A stretch of 47,111 nt of DNA from Clostridium sp. D53t1_180928_C8 (GTDB lineage: Bacteria; Bacillota; Clostridia; Clostridiales; Clostridiaceae), in the NCBI RefSeq assembly GCF_015667795.1, contig NZ_JADPEL010000002.1:1-47111 (forward strand), read 5' to 3'. Below, in pieces: positions 7,660 through 16,495 of this stretch. The notes beneath the pieces were generated by a model. The model did no database searches. It had not been told where the DNA came from and saw nothing but the letters and a program-made list of their open reading frames with translations. Position 1 is the stretch's first letter. Each line of letters begins with the position of its first letter. Position numbers and translations under genes: made by a program.

Positions 7660-8763
7660 TTAAAATGCTAATTTTCTAAAAATATTTATTATACTCTTAT
7701 CATGCAAACTCTTTATAAGTGATACAAAAATGGGTAATCCTAATAATCCTATCATTCCAAATAAATGAACCCCTAACAACATACTCATTAATGTTATTAA
7801 TGGATGAAGTCCTACTTGTTTTCCTACAAGCTTTGGTTCAATAATATTTCTAACAATAGTAATTGCTATATATAACGTGCCTATTCCTATTGCTACTTTA
7901 TAATTTCCAGATATTATAGCAATAATAACCCATGGTATCATTACTCCCCCACTTCCTAATACAGGAAGTATATCAAATAGTGAAATAGTAAATGCAATAA
8001 TCCCAGCATTGGATATTCCTATAATTGAAAGCCCTATCCAAATTTCAACAAACGTTATTATCATAATTAATGCATATGAATATATACACTTAAATACAGT
8101 ATCAAATATATATCGCTTACTTTCTCTTAAAATAATCGTTACTTTACTTGGAATTAAGTTTTTTATAAAATTAATTATTCTATCAAAATCAATTGTAATA
8201 AAAAATGTTGCAATAACAGTGATTATTGTCTTTATAAATATACCAGGAATTAATGTTGCAATATGAGAAAGTCTTGTTACAGCATCAGTAGATAATCCAC
8301 TTATAATCTTACCTATTGATTTTATAACCTCAAATGAGCCTTGTTCTAAAAGCAAAATAATCTCTTGATCTAAGGAGCTTATTACTCCCTCAATATTGCT
8401 AAATATATTTTCAATAAAAGGAATAAACATTCCTGTAAATAACTCTGGCAAACTACTAAATAGCTTTTTTATAAATACATAAGATTCACATCCAATGTTA
8501 ACTACTAATAAAATTGTAAAAATAAAAAATATTATTACCATTAGTATAGAAATAATTCCACGTTTTAAGTTTGTTTTTTTTACTATAAATCTAATAGGAT
8601 AACTTAAAATACATGCTATTATAAAAGCTATTATAAAAGGTATAAATATAGGAACTATAAACTTTAATATAAATAATGTTATAATAGCTATTACACTAAA
8701 ATAGCATATTTTTATTAGAAAGTTTTTTTGCTTTTTTAATATTAATTCACTCTCAAAATTCAA
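7660..8763 (-). CDS. ytvI: AI-2E/YtvI family membrane protein
   Basis: This 367-residue protein has about eight transmembrane spans: two or three at the N-terminus, a central soluble-looking section (about 105-170, IENIFSNIEGVISSLDQEI) and a C-terminal bundle with DILPVLGSGGVMIPWVI and the conserved EPKLVGKQVGLHPLITLMSMLLG. That last motif is diagnostic of the AI-2E (UPF0118) family. The YtvI subgroup is induced in sporulation in Bacillus and Clostridium, but its transport role is unproven. The start is TTG (8763) with AGGAGGGAG upstream. It is monocistronic as far as can be seen. Confidence 0.8.
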   Translation of the reverse strand: MNFESELILKKQKNFLIKICYFSVIAIITLFILKFIVPIFIPFIIAFIIACILSYPIRFIVKKTNLKRGIISILMVIIFFIFTILLVVNIGCESYVFIKKLFSSLPELFTGMFIPFIENIFSNIEGVISSLDQEIILLLEQGSFEVIKSIGKIISGLSTDAVTRLSHIATLIPGIFIKTIITVIATFFITIDFDRIINFIKNLIPSKVTIILRESKRYIFDTVFKCIYSYALIMIITFVEIWIGLSIIGISNAGIIAFTISLFDILPVLGSGGVMIPWVIIAIISGNYKVAIGIGTLYIAITIVRNIIEPKLVGKQVGLHPLITLMSMLLGVHLFGMIGLLGLPIFVSLIKSLHDKSIINIFRKLAF

Positions 8764-8837
8764 TATTGCTTCTCCCTCCTAGACACTATTTATATAAAAT
8801 AAGAACATTAAATTTTTCTTTATCACACAAATAACTT

Positions 8838-9632
8838 TTAATTTCTCCATTTTACTTTTGGAATAAAATTAGTTATAAACTTTCCCTTTCCTCTTTTCTT
8901 TAAATAAAAATACCCAAAAAATGAAAATATAAATGCACCTATAAAATTAACAAATAAATCCTTCATAGTATCTATAAGGCCAATATCAAGATATCCTCCA
9001 ACACCTAGACTTTTACCATTAATAATTACTTCCTGTATATTTTCAATGGTTACTGGAATATTATGTCCATCTGAATTTAACTTTACTGAATTTATAATAT
9101 TTATAATGCTATCCTTTTGCATATCCATATTAAAGAATATATCCATTCCACATTCAAAAAACTCCCATAATACTCCTATTGTCATTGAAAAACAAAATGC
9201 TACCAAAGCTTGATATACTGGTGATAATGAAACTGAAACTCTTTCATTTCTATTTAAAATATCAACTAATGCAAAACCAATAGCTGCTGCTAAAAATCCA
9301 TTTATAGTATGAAGCATAGTATCCCAAAATGGAAATTTAACATAATAGGCACAAATCTCCCCTAAAATTTCTGCCGCAAATATAAACAATAGAATAATTG
9401 TTTCTAAAACACTTGGAAGTTCTATATGAAACTTCTTTTGTATAAAACTTGGTATCATAAACAGCATTAATGTTAATATGCACAAAAATAAATTTTCATA
9501 ATTTCCCCTCATAAATGCAAGTACCATTTCTATAACTACTATTGTTCTTAAAAAAATATATATTATAAAAGTACTCTTATTAGATTTAAATTTTTTTAAT
9601 TCGATATTACCTTTATGCCTTAATCTTCTCAT
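8838..9632 (-). CDS. YjdF/DUF2238-like membrane protein
   Basis: This protein has about 264 residues and six or seven transmembrane spans. Recognisable parts are a HTINGFLAAAIGFAL segment, WEFFECGMDIF, and IGLIDTMKDLFVNFIGAFI near the C-terminus. All resemble the DUF2238 (E. coli YjdF) family, which has no firm function. An upstream in-frame ATG at 9719 lies inside the MATE gene. I prefer the ATG at 9632 because GGTGA sits five bases before it and MRRLRHKGN is a normal cytoplasmic start. This leaves a 20-bp overlap with the MATE gene, so translation is probably coupled. Confidence 0.65.
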   Translation of the reverse strand: MRRLRHKGNIELKKFKSNKSTFIIYIFLRTIVVIEMVLAFMRGNYENLFLCILTLMLFMIPSFIQKKFHIELPSVLETIILLFIFAAEILGEICAYYVKFPFWDTMLHTINGFLAAAIGFALVDILNRNERVSVSLSPVYQALVAFCFSMTIGVLWEFFECGMDIFFNMDMQKDSIINIINSVKLNSDGHNIPVTIENIQEVIINGKSLGVGGYLDIGLIDTMKDLFVNFIGAFIFSFFGYFYLKKRGKGKFITNFIPKVKWRN

Positions 9633-10977
9633 TAAACTCACCATTATAATAATAAAAATATACAGACTTAAATTTTTTAAAATAAATGAATGAAATAATA
9701 ATTGCCAACACCTCAGCAAATGGAACGGAAATCCATAATCCTGTTACTTTAAATAAACTAGGTAGAATTGTAATTCCAATAATTAAAAATACAAATGTTC
9801 TTAAAAATGATAATATAGCTGATACCTTACCATTAGATAAAGCTGTAAACATGGATGATGCAAATATATTTAGCCCCTTAAACAAGAAAGCTATTGCAAA
9901 TATAGGCAATCCTTTTGCTGCAATAATAAATACACTACTTCCAACAGGAGCAAAAATTGACACAAGATTTTTTGAAAATATTACACATAATATACAAACT
10001 GTTATAGAAGAAATAAGTAGCGTTCTCACACTTATTTTCAATATTTTCCTTAAATTCCTCCTATTTTCTTCTCCGTAATTATAACTTATAAGAGGTGATA
10101 CCCCCATAGAATACCCCATATATATAGCAACCAAAAGTGAATCCGTATAAAGAAGAACACTAATTGCTGCAACTCCATCAGGTCCTATCATTTTCATCAT
10201 AGCAATATTAAAAAGATAAATAGTTATACCTCCTGCTAAATTAGATACCATTTCTGAAGAACCATTCATAAGACTTTCTTTTAAAACTTTAGTATCAAAT
10301 TTAGGTTTTATTAAATATAAAGTACCTTTTCTATTTACAATAAAATAAAGTAACCCTAAAATACCTGGAATAGAGTATCCAATTCCTGTCGCAAGTCCAG
10401 CTCCAGCAAGTCCCATGTTCAAACTTCCTATAAATATATAGTCAAGTATAATATTTGTTATTCCTCCTACTGCTACAAAACCTAAACCTAATGCTGATTT
10501 ACCTGCTGTTACAAAAAAAGACTGAAAAATTACCTGAAGCATTAAAGCTGGCATAAAACCTAACATAATTTTCATATAATCATAACAATATTGAGATACA
10601 ACATCATTAGCTCCTAAAACTTTAATTAATGGGTTTATAAAAACATTACCAATTACTAAAACAACAATACCAACTACAATTCCCATAAGTACTAATAAAG
10701 AGAAATTTTCTCTTGATTCTTTGCTCTTTCTCTCTCCCATTTTTCTAGCAACTATAGCACTACCACCAGTTGCTAACATAATACCTATTGTACTTATAAC
10801 CATTATAAATGGACTAATAAGATTTACAGCAGATAACGCATCAGTGCCAACAAAATTAGATATAAAAATTCCATCTACCATAGTATACAAACTCATAAAA
10901 GTCATCATAATAACTGTTGGTATAGAAAATTTAATTAATGATGCTATAGTTATTTTCTGTGCTAAAACATTACTCAT
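9613..10977 (-). CDS. MATE family multidrug efflux transporter
   Basis: The 454-residue protein has twelve predicted spans in two homologous halves. Family landmarks include MVDGIFISNFVGTDALSAVNL, GGSAIVARKMGE and the central MGYSMGVSPLISYNYGEENRRNLRK. MATE proteins export cationic drugs or metabolites using a proton or sodium gradient. The start has AGGAGGAG seven bases upstream. A MerR-type regulator is transcribed divergently 221 bp away, the usual arrangement for an inducible efflux pump, so drug-responsive control is likely. The substrate is unknown. Confidence 0.9.
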   Translation of the reverse strand: MSNVLAQKITIASLIKFSIPTVIMMTFMSLYTMVDGIFISNFVGTDALSAVNLISPFIMVISTIGIMLATGGSAIVARKMGERKSKESRENFSLLVLMGIVVGIVVLVIGNVFINPLIKVLGANDVVSQYCYDYMKIMLGFMPALMLQVIFQSFFVTAGKSALGLGFVAVGGITNIILDYIFIGSLNMGLAGAGLATGIGYSIPGILGLLYFIVNRKGTLYLIKPKFDTKVLKESLMNGSSEMVSNLAGGITIYLFNIAMMKMIGPDGVAAISVLLYTDSLLVAIYMGYSMGVSPLISYNYGEENRRNLRKILKISVRTLLISSITVCILCVIFSKNLVSIFAPVGSSVFIIAAKGLPIFAIAFLFKGLNIFASSMFTALSNGKVSAILSFLRTFVFLIIGITILPSLFKVTGLWISVPFAEVLAIIISFIYFKKFKSVYFYYYNGEFNEKIKA

Positions 10978-11126
10978 CTTTCTCCTCCTAAAAACTTAGA
11001 AATTAAGCTTATACTTTAAATTTTTACAAAAAAATAATGATAAATAAACTTATCAATTTAAGGCTTATAAATAACTTTTAAAACTTCTATATAATACAGA
11101 TAATCTAACCCTATTCGCCCTTTCTA

Positions 11127-11175
11127 TTGACTTCATCTATATCTATCATATAATCTAAAGTATACAGTAACTGTA
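11127..11175 (+). promoter_or_regulatory. merR promoter with a downstream dyad
   Basis: TTGACT (11127-11132), a 16-bp spacer and TATAAT (11149-11154) form a good promoter for the regulator at 11199. A perfect 13-bp dyad, TACAGT-A-ACTGTA (11163-11175), lies at or just after the expected start and may be an operator for autoregulation or for control of the divergent MATE gene. Confidence 0.5.
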
Positions 11176-11198
11176 ATGTCAAGAGGTGAATATTAAAA

Positions 11199-12014
11199 AT
11201 GGCTAATAAAAATTATATTCTTTTCACAACTGGTCAATTTGCAAAATTACATGATATTAATAAACGAACATTAATATACTACGATGATATTGGACTCTTT
11301 TCTCCAGCAATAAAAAAAGATAATGGTTATAGGTACTATACATATTTACAAAGTCCTGTTCTTGAAATGATTCTTACATTAAGAGAACTTGATATGTCAA
11401 TTGAAGATATACAAAAATATCTAAACCACCGTTCTGCAGAAGCCTTATCTAACTTAATAACTACAAAACTTACTGAAATTGATAATAAAATTAAGACTTT
11501 AAAAAAAATAGATAATCTTCTTCTTGAAAAGAAGGAACTATTAAATATAGAGCTTTGTAGTAATCTAGATAAAATTGAAATTGTTGAATGTAAAGAAGAG
11601 TACTTATATCTTAGTGAATCTATAACAGATATAACTAATGAAATAGATTTATCAACCATGATTGAACACGCAAAAAAATTTCATACTAACCGCTTATTTA
11701 ACCATAATTTTGGTAGTATGATTTCAATAGATAAATTAATTAAAAATGATTATAATAATGCTGATTACTTCTTTACAAAAATAAAAAAGCCAACAAAAAA
11801 ATCAGGATTGTTTATTAAACCTAATGGTAGATATATAAAAGCCTATTGTAAAGGTAATTGGGATGGCCTTCCATATAAATATAATGAAATATTATCTTTT
11901 GCAAATGAAAATAACTTAAAGCTATTAGGTTATGCTTATGAAGAAGGAATTAATGAACTTACAATTAAAAATATGGATGAATATATAACACAAATTACAA
12001 TTCATTGTGAATAA
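11199..12014 (+). CDS. MerR family transcriptional regulator
   Basis: This 271-residue regulator has an N-terminal winged helix-turn-helix (TTGQFAKLHDINKRTLIYYD, then the wing GYRYYTY), a dimerisation helix rich in Lys/Leu (about 75-118), and a C-terminal effector-binding domain (about 125-271) of the BmrR/GyrI-like size. The layout is that of BltR/BmrR proteins, which sense hydrophobic cations and turn on a neighbouring pump. The divergent MATE gene is the obvious target. AGAGGTGA precedes the ATG. There is no Cys-rich metal-binding end, so a drug-type ligand is more likely than a metal. Confidence 0.85.
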   Translation: MANKNYILFTTGQFAKLHDINKRTLIYYDDIGLFSPAIKKDNGYRYYTYLQSPVLEMILTLRELDMSIEDIQKYLNHRSAEALSNLITTKLTEIDNKIKTLKKIDNLLLEKKELLNIELCSNLDKIEIVECKEEYLYLSESITDITNEIDLSTMIEHAKKFHTNRLFNHNFGSMISIDKLIKNDYNNADYFFTKIKKPTKKSGLFIKPNGRYIKAYCKGNWDGLPYKYNEILSFANENNLKLLGYAYEEGINELTIKNMDEYITQITIHCE

Positions 12015-12072
12015 ATACCTTAATTATAATCTGTGTTGCTAATAATTTAGTTTATAAATTTTATCCTTATAT

Positions 12073-12106
12073 AAAAAACGTACCACTACTTATGGTACGT
12101 TTTTTT
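12073..12106. terminator. Bidirectional terminator
   Basis: ACGTACCA and its complement (12078-12100) are flanked by A and T runs. The hairpin serves both the merR gene (plus) and the flavin oxidoreductase gene (minus), which converge here. Confidence 0.85.
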
Positions 12107-12125
12107 ATCTATATAATATAATTTT

Positions 12126-14129
12126 TTATAGAGCTCCAATTCTCTTAAGTGTATCAGTAATATGTCTACCTTCTTCAACACCTTCAATAATTCTTCTAGC
12201 TCTTACACTATCACCTATGTTAACAACTTCAACATTAGTTCCAGCAAATTTACCTTGTAATTCTGCCATTAATGGAGAGTATGCTCTCATTCCTAAACAT
12301 ACAAATCCATAATCAAAATTAATTTCTTCATCTGCTCCATCTTTATTAACTATAAAGCTATGATCCTTAATTTCTAATAATGAAGTTTCAACTCTTACAT
12401 CTACTTCCTTCTTCTTAAGCATAGTCATGAAGTCAAGCTTAGTTATTATATCCATACCATTACCTACAGCTGGCATTCTTTCAACTATAGTAACGTGAGA
12501 ACCTTTGTGAGCAAAATATTCAACTACATCTAGTCCAACAGCTCCTCCACCTATAACTCCTATTTTCTTGCCTTCTAAGTTCATTTCATTAAACCTTTCA
12601 ATATTATTTATTAATCCAAATATTGATAGCACTTTTGAATCTTCCTTATCAACTCTATCATGTAATCCAGCTATTGGAGGTAATAATGGAGTAGATCCTG
12701 TAGCATTAACAACTACATCTGGTTTTAAGTTTTCTATTGCTTCCATTGTAGCAGTAGTATTTTTAAATATATAAAGATTTCTTAACTTCTTAGCTCTGTT
12801 AATTAAGTAATCTGGGAAGTCATTAATTCTATCCTTAGCTGGCAATTTAGCTATTTCCCTAGCTAATCCCCCTAAATATGGCTTAGCTTCAAATAAGAAT
12901 GTTGTACATCCAACTTCAGCAGCTGTACAGGCAGCTTCAAGACCTGCAGTTCCTCCACCAATAACAACAACATTAACTAGTTTGTTTACTTTCATTGAAG
13001 TATGAGCTTCTTCTCCTAAAATAACTTCTGGATTTATTGTACATCTTACTGGTCTATTTATTCCGATTCGATGTCCAGCACATCCAATATTACAAGATAT
13101 ACATTTTCTTAACTCATCTTCTCTTCCACTTTTTACTTTATTAACCCACTCTGGATCAGCTATAAGTCCACGTCCCATTGCTAATAAATCAGCATGTCCT
13201 TCTGCTAATATCTTTTCAGCAATTTCTGGGTTTCTAATATTTCCTGAAGTTATAACTGGCTTATTGAACTTTTCCTTAAAAGCTTTAGCCATATATGATC
13301 TCCAACCATCTTTTAAGTAGTTAGCATCTATTTGATATTGAAGCGTATCATTAACCGCTGCAGATACATTTAATATATCTATTTCATCAACAAGATATTC
13401 TATCATATTTAATGTATCTTCTAATGTATTTCCACCCTCCATAAATTCATCAGCACTAAATCTAAAGCTTATTGGGAACATTGGTCCTACTGCAGCTCTA
13501 ACCTTTTCTAATACTAACTTAGGAAATCTTACTCTATTTTCTAAGCTTCCACCAAATTCATCCGTTCTTTTATTATATAATGGTGATAAGAATTGACATA
13601 ATAAGTAAGAGTGTCCTCCATGAATCTCAACAGCATCAAATCCAGCCATTTGAGCTCTTCTTGCAGCATCTGCATACTTGTCTGCAATTTCATATATTTC
13701 CTCTACTGTAAGTGATCTTGGAATAGCTCCACCTGTTTTGGAAGGTACATTTGAAGAAGATACCGGAGTATGTCCTTCTATTCTTCCCGGTACAGCTGAT
13801 GCTCCAGAATGATTTATTTGAATAGCAACACAAGCACCATGTCTATGTAATCTTTCAGTTAATCTAAATAAATTTGGTATATATCTATCATGGTCTAATC
13901 TAATTTGAGTTGTTCCATTTGAACCTACTGGAAAATCAACACAAGCATTTTCTACTATGATTAAACCAGTTCCACCTTTAGCTCTCTTTTCATAATATTG
14001 AACATGCTCTTCAGTGAAATCCCCCATTGCCCCACCATAGTTTGTTCCCATTGGAGGCATAGCAACTCTATTTCTGATAGTCATATTTTTAATTGTTAAT
14101 GGTGTAAATATGTTTTGGTACTTATTCAT
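12126..14129 (-). CDS. NADH:flavin oxidoreductase of the OYE / 2,4-dienoyl-CoA reductase family
   Basis: This 667-residue enzyme has an N-terminal old-yellow-enzyme TIM barrel (about 1-340, FMN; EIHGGHSYLLCQFLSP active region), a four-cysteine iron-sulfur motif Cx2Cx3Cx12C (C343, C346, C350, C363), and FAD- and NAD(P)-binding Rossmann folds (GGGTAGLE near 391 and GGGAVGLD further on). Such enzymes reduce activated C=C bonds with NAD(P)H. It sits next to ydiB and aroQ and shares their upstream box. In Listeria a similar reductase is grouped with a shikimate dehydrogenase under QuiR, so a role in breakdown or interconversion of shikimate/quinate derivatives is likely. The exact substrate is unknown. 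The start has AGGAGA seven bases upstream. Confidence 0.85.
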   Translation of the reverse strand: MNKYQNIFTPLTIKNMTIRNRVAMPPMGTNYGGAMGDFTEEHVQYYEKRAKGGTGLIIVENACVDFPVGSNGTTQIRLDHDRYIPNLFRLTERLHRHGACVAIQINHSGASAVPGRIEGHTPVSSSNVPSKTGGAIPRSLTVEEIYEIADKYADAARRAQMAGFDAVEIHGGHSYLLCQFLSPLYNKRTDEFGGSLENRVRFPKLVLEKVRAAVGPMFPISFRFSADEFMEGGNTLEDTLNMIEYLVDEIDILNVSAAVNDTLQYQIDANYLKDGWRSYMAKAFKEKFNKPVITSGNIRNPEIAEKILAEGHADLLAMGRGLIADPEWVNKVKSGREDELRKCISCNIGCAGHRIGINRPVRCTINPEVILGEEAHTSMKVNKLVNVVVIGGGTAGLEAACTAAEVGCTTFLFEAKPYLGGLAREIAKLPAKDRINDFPDYLINRAKKLRNLYIFKNTTATMEAIENLKPDVVVNATGSTPLLPPIAGLHDRVDKEDSKVLSIFGLINNIERFNEMNLEGKKIGVIGGGAVGLDVVEYFAHKGSHVTIVERMPAVGNGMDIITKLDFMTMLKKKEVDVRVETSLLEIKDHSFIVNKDGADEEINFDYGFVCLGMRAYSPLMAELQGKFAGTNVEVVNIGDSVRARRIIEGVEEGRHITDTLKRIGAL

Positions 14130-14196
14130 CCTACATTCTCCTATAAATATATATTGATAAAGTTTTAACTTTTGTTTTCATACATTTCCTTAGATA

Positions 14197-14225
14197 AGTA
14201 TAACCCTATAGCAATTATAAATCTA
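14197..14225 (-). promoter_or_regulatory. Promoter of the flavin oxidoreductase gene
   Basis: On the minus strand, weak TAGATT (14225-14220), a 17-bp spacer and TATACT (14202-14197) point to a start near 14190. The weak -35 suits an activator-dependent promoter, and the shared T-N11-A box is centred about 65 bp upstream. Confidence 0.45.
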
Positions 14226-14245
14226 ATGAATATTTTTATCTTTTT

Positions 14246-14265
14246 CTATAGATATAATCTATATA
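14246..14265. promoter_or_regulatory. LysR-type box, site A
   Basis: TATAG-N7-CTATA (14247-14263) fits the T-N11-A consensus of LysR-type regulators. It differs from site B (15939-15958) at only two of twenty bases, although the two promoters are 1.7 kb apart. Confidence 0.6.
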
Positions 14266-14389
14266 AAAGATATGAGTTAAGAAGTAAACATAAAGAGTTA
14301 AAGTAAAAAAACTCGGGTTTCTTTTTAATATAAACTTTAAAAATTCACATAACCGAATTATTCCATAAATTCTTCACTTTTACTTCAAA

Positions 14390-14423
14390 AATTAAAAGGC
14401 TGTGCATATATCTACAACAGCCT
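14390..14423 (-). terminator. Terminator of the ydiB-aroQ operon
   Basis: On the minus strand AGGCTGT pairs with ACAGCCT and is followed by TTTTAATTTTT, eight bases after the aroQ stop. It separates aroQ from the flavin oxidoreductase gene, which therefore needs its own promoter. The rest of 14130-14390 holds that promoter and site A. Confidence 0.7.
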
Positions 14424-14430
14424 ACTAATA

Positions 14431-14877
14431 TTATTTATTTCTAGTGATATAGTCTTCTAATGCTTCCATTGCTAAAACATAACCTTTTTCACCGAACCCA
14501 CACATTTGTCCTATGCAAGCTGGAGCTGTCTTAGATTCTTTTCTAAATTCTTCTCTAGCATGTACATTTGAAATATGAACTTCAACTGTCGGAATTCCAG
14601 TATTTCCTTTGATTGCATCATGTAAAGCTATGCTATAGTGAGTGTATGCACCTGGGTTTATAACAACACCATCAAATTTTTCAAAGTAAGCTCTTTGTAA
14701 GAAATCTATCATAGTTCCTTCACAGTTACTTTGAAGAAGTGTAACTTCATGTCCTCTTTTTTCCCCTTCTTCTTTTATGTAATGACAGATCTCAGTAAAA
14801 CTCTTTGATCCATATATTCCTTTTTCTCTAACCCCTATCATGTTTATATTAGGTCCATTTATTACCATAAATTTCAT
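14431..14877 (-). CDS. aroQ: Type II 3-dehydroquinate dehydratase
   Basis: This 148-residue enzyme interconverts 3-dehydroquinate and 3-dehydroshikimate by the anti-elimination route of the dodecameric type II family. It has NGPNINMIG at the start, Tyr22 on the flexible lid (GIYG), NPGAYTHYS with Asn74, and VEVHISNVHAREEFR with His101 and Arg108/112. All expected active-site residues are present. It lies 23 bases after ydiB and forms an operon with it. It is the only dehydroquinase in the window; the aro biosynthesis operon has none, so this gene may serve both catabolism and biosynthesis. Confidence 0.93.
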   Translation of the reverse strand: MKFMVINGPNINMIGVREKGIYGSKSFTEICHYIKEEGEKRGHEVTLLQSNCEGTMIDFLQRAYFEKFDGVVINPGAYTHYSIALHDAIKGNTGIPTVEVHISNVHAREEFRKESKTAPACIGQMCGFGEKGYVLAMEALEDYITRNK

Positions 14878-14900
14878 AATTAATTCCTCCCAAATTTTAA

Positions 14901-15770
14901 TTATTTACTACCAAATAAGAATTCTTTCATGTGTTCTATTGGCATTTCTTCTCCAGTCCAGCATTTGAATGCTTCTGCACCTTGGAATAACATCATTCCT
15001 AATCCATTTATACTTTTACATCCAACTTCCTCAGCTAATTCTAGTAATCTAGTTTTTGCTGGTTGATATACAACGTCACTTACTATAAGATCTGGTCTTA
15101 ACATATCTTTTTCTATGTAAGTTTGACCAACGTATGGTTTCATACCCATTCCAGTAGCATTTGTGAATATTGCAGAGTCAGCAATTTCTTCTCTTAAAGC
15201 TTCCTTATCTTCTAATCTAAATAATTTAGCTTTACAGTTAGTTTTTTCATTTATTTTCTTAACTGTTTCTTCTGCTCTTGCAAAGAATTCATCATCTTGA
15301 TTAAATATTGAAAGTTCAGCTACTCCATCTAAAGCTGCTTGTATACAAATTGCTGTAGCTGCTCCACCAGCTCCAACTATAGTCATCTTCTTACCAATAA
15401 TATCAAATCCAGCATCACTTAATGATCTCATATAACCAACACCATCAGTTATATGTCCAGTTAAAATACCATTATCATTTATTACTGTATTTACAGCTCC
15501 TGCAAGTTCTGCAGCTGGAGTTAATTTATCTAAGTATTTATGAATAACAGTTTTATTTGGCATTGAAACATTGCATCCTCTAGCTTGCATTGCTTTTAAG
15601 CCTTTTACTGCATCTTCTAATCCATCATTTCCAACTTCAAATGCAAGGTAAGCATAATCTAAACCTAAGTATTGGAATGCTTCATTATGCATCTTTGGTG
15701 AGCTTGTATGCTTAATTGGTGTTGCTAATAATCCTATTAATGTAGTATAACCTGAAATACGTTTTTCCAT
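14901..15770 (-). CDS. ydiB: Quinate/shikimate dehydrogenase, YdiB type
   Basis: The 289-residue protein belongs to the shikimate dehydrogenase family but looks like YdiB rather than AroE. It has NVSMPNK (catalytic Lys73; biosynthetic AroE has TxPxK), ITDG with Asp109, the long YdiB-like NADH-binding section GAGGAATA (133-140) followed by FNQDDEFFARA, and the C-terminal LFQGAEAFKCWTGEEMP that parallels E. coli YdiB. YdiB oxidises both quinate and shikimate with NAD(P). A second, canonical aroE lies at 38337-39152, so this copy is probably catabolic. The promoter has a LysR-type box. AAAGGAGAG precedes the ATG. Confidence 0.9.
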   Translation of the reverse strand: MEKRISGYTTLIGLLATPIKHTSSPKMHNEAFQYLGLDYAYLAFEVGNDGLEDAVKGLKAMQARGCNVSMPNKTVIHKYLDKLTPAAELAGAVNTVINDNGILTGHITDGVGYMRSLSDAGFDIIGKKMTIVGAGGAATAICIQAALDGVAELSIFNQDDEFFARAEETVKKINEKTNCKAKLFRLEDKEALREEIADSAIFTNATGMGMKPYVGQTYIEKDMLRPDLIVSDVVYQPAKTRLLELAEEVGCKSINGLGMMLFQGAEAFKCWTGEEMPIEHMKEFLFGSK

Positions 15771-15889
15771 TGTATTCTCTCCTTTATATCAATAGCCTCT
15801 TACTATAAGCTACTCTAATCAACTTAATCGTCTTAGTATTTTTGAATAAAAATAATGAACGTTAAATATTTAACACTTAATTCACTTTT

Positions 15890-15919
15890 ATTATATTCTA
15901 GTATTCTATACTATTCCAA
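15890..15919 (-). promoter_or_regulatory. Promoter of the ydiB-aroQ operon
   Basis: On the minus strand, TTGGAA (15919-15914), an 18-bp spacer and TATAAT (15895-15890) give a start near 15883. Site B is centred at about -65 from it. The rest of 15771-16100 shows no gene. Confidence 0.5.
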
Positions 15920-15938
15920 TTGATTTTAACCACATTAT

Positions 15939-15958
15939 CTATAGATACAACCTATATA
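15939..15958. promoter_or_regulatory. LysR-type box, site B
   Basis: TATAG-N7-CTATA (15940-15956) gives a T-N11-A dyad. The 20-bp block matches site A except for two T-to-C changes. Its distance from the predicted start is the same as for site A. Confidence 0.6.
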
Positions 15959-16093
15959 TTATATCATATTATATAACTATACTTTATGAATTCACTTAAT
16001 AAATATCTATTTCATTATAAATAATATCCTAAATCTTAAACCTAATTTATTAAATTAATGAATTAGCTAGTGTAAAAGGAGTTTCTATTAATA

Positions 16094-16141
16094 TATAAAA
16101 ATAATGATGAATTTAAGATATAAGTATCTTAACTCATCATT
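16094..16141 (-). terminator. Terminator of the small zinc-finger gene
   Basis: AATGATGA (16103-16110) pairs with TCATCATT (16134-16141), and inside it TAAGATA pairs with TATCTTA. On the minus strand ATTTTTAT follows. Confidence 0.7.
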
Positions 16142-16150
16142 ATAAAAATC

Positions 16151-16336
16151 TTATGCAATTGATTCTTTATTTTTCTTTATCCATTTATAGTACTTATCTT
16201 GACATTCTATAGAACAAAACTTATTTCCATTCCAGAAGTCTACATAATTAGTTTCGCCATTACAAACACTACATTTAAGTGTTTCTTTGACTTTCATCAT
16301 ATTATATTGCCCCATATTTAATTTGTTGAATTTCAT
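16151..16336 (-). CDS. Small zinc-finger protein (61 aa)
   Basis: This 61-residue protein contains CSVC (22-25), then FWNGNKFCSIECQDKYYKW, four cysteines in a Cx2C-N-Cx3C pattern that resembles TRASH/FCS-like treble-clef zinc fingers. I do not recognise a named family. AGGGGG lies eight bases before the first ATG; internal Mets at 8, 13 and 14 are alternatives. It is divergent from the DAACS transporter, and the region between them carries two T-N11-A boxes like those of ydiB and the flavin oxidoreductase. It may therefore belong to the same regulon; role unknown. Confidence 0.7.
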   Translation of the reverse strand: MKFNKLNMGQYNMMKVKETLKCSVCNGETNYVDFWNGNKFCSIECQDKYYKWIKKNKESIA

Positions 16337-16407
16337 TTTATATGCCCCCTTATAATTTAAATTATTATATATATTTTATCACTTTTATATCTAATTAGTA
16401 ATTCTTT

Positions 16408-16447
16408 TTATAGATATTTTCTATCAATTTTATAGTTTTTTTCTATA
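16408..16447. promoter_or_regulatory. Tandem LysR-type boxes, sites C1 and C2
   Basis: Two dyads, TATAG-N7-CTATC (16409-16425) and TATAG-N7-CTATA (16431-16447), lie 22 bp apart centre to centre, two turns of the helix. They sit between the small zinc-finger gene and the DAACS symporter. C2 is about -62 from a possible minus-strand start and about -92 from the predicted plus-strand start. C2 has a T-only spacer, so a chance match in AT-rich DNA is possible. Confidence 0.45.
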
Positions 16448-16495
16448 TTTTTATTATATATAATTCATTTCCTATTACATACATTAGTTAAATTA

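Noticed and set aside
9633-9719. Upstream extension of the YjdF-like protein
   Set aside because: The extra 29 residues overlap MATE coding sequence. A ribosome site directly before the ATG at 9632 supports the shorter form.
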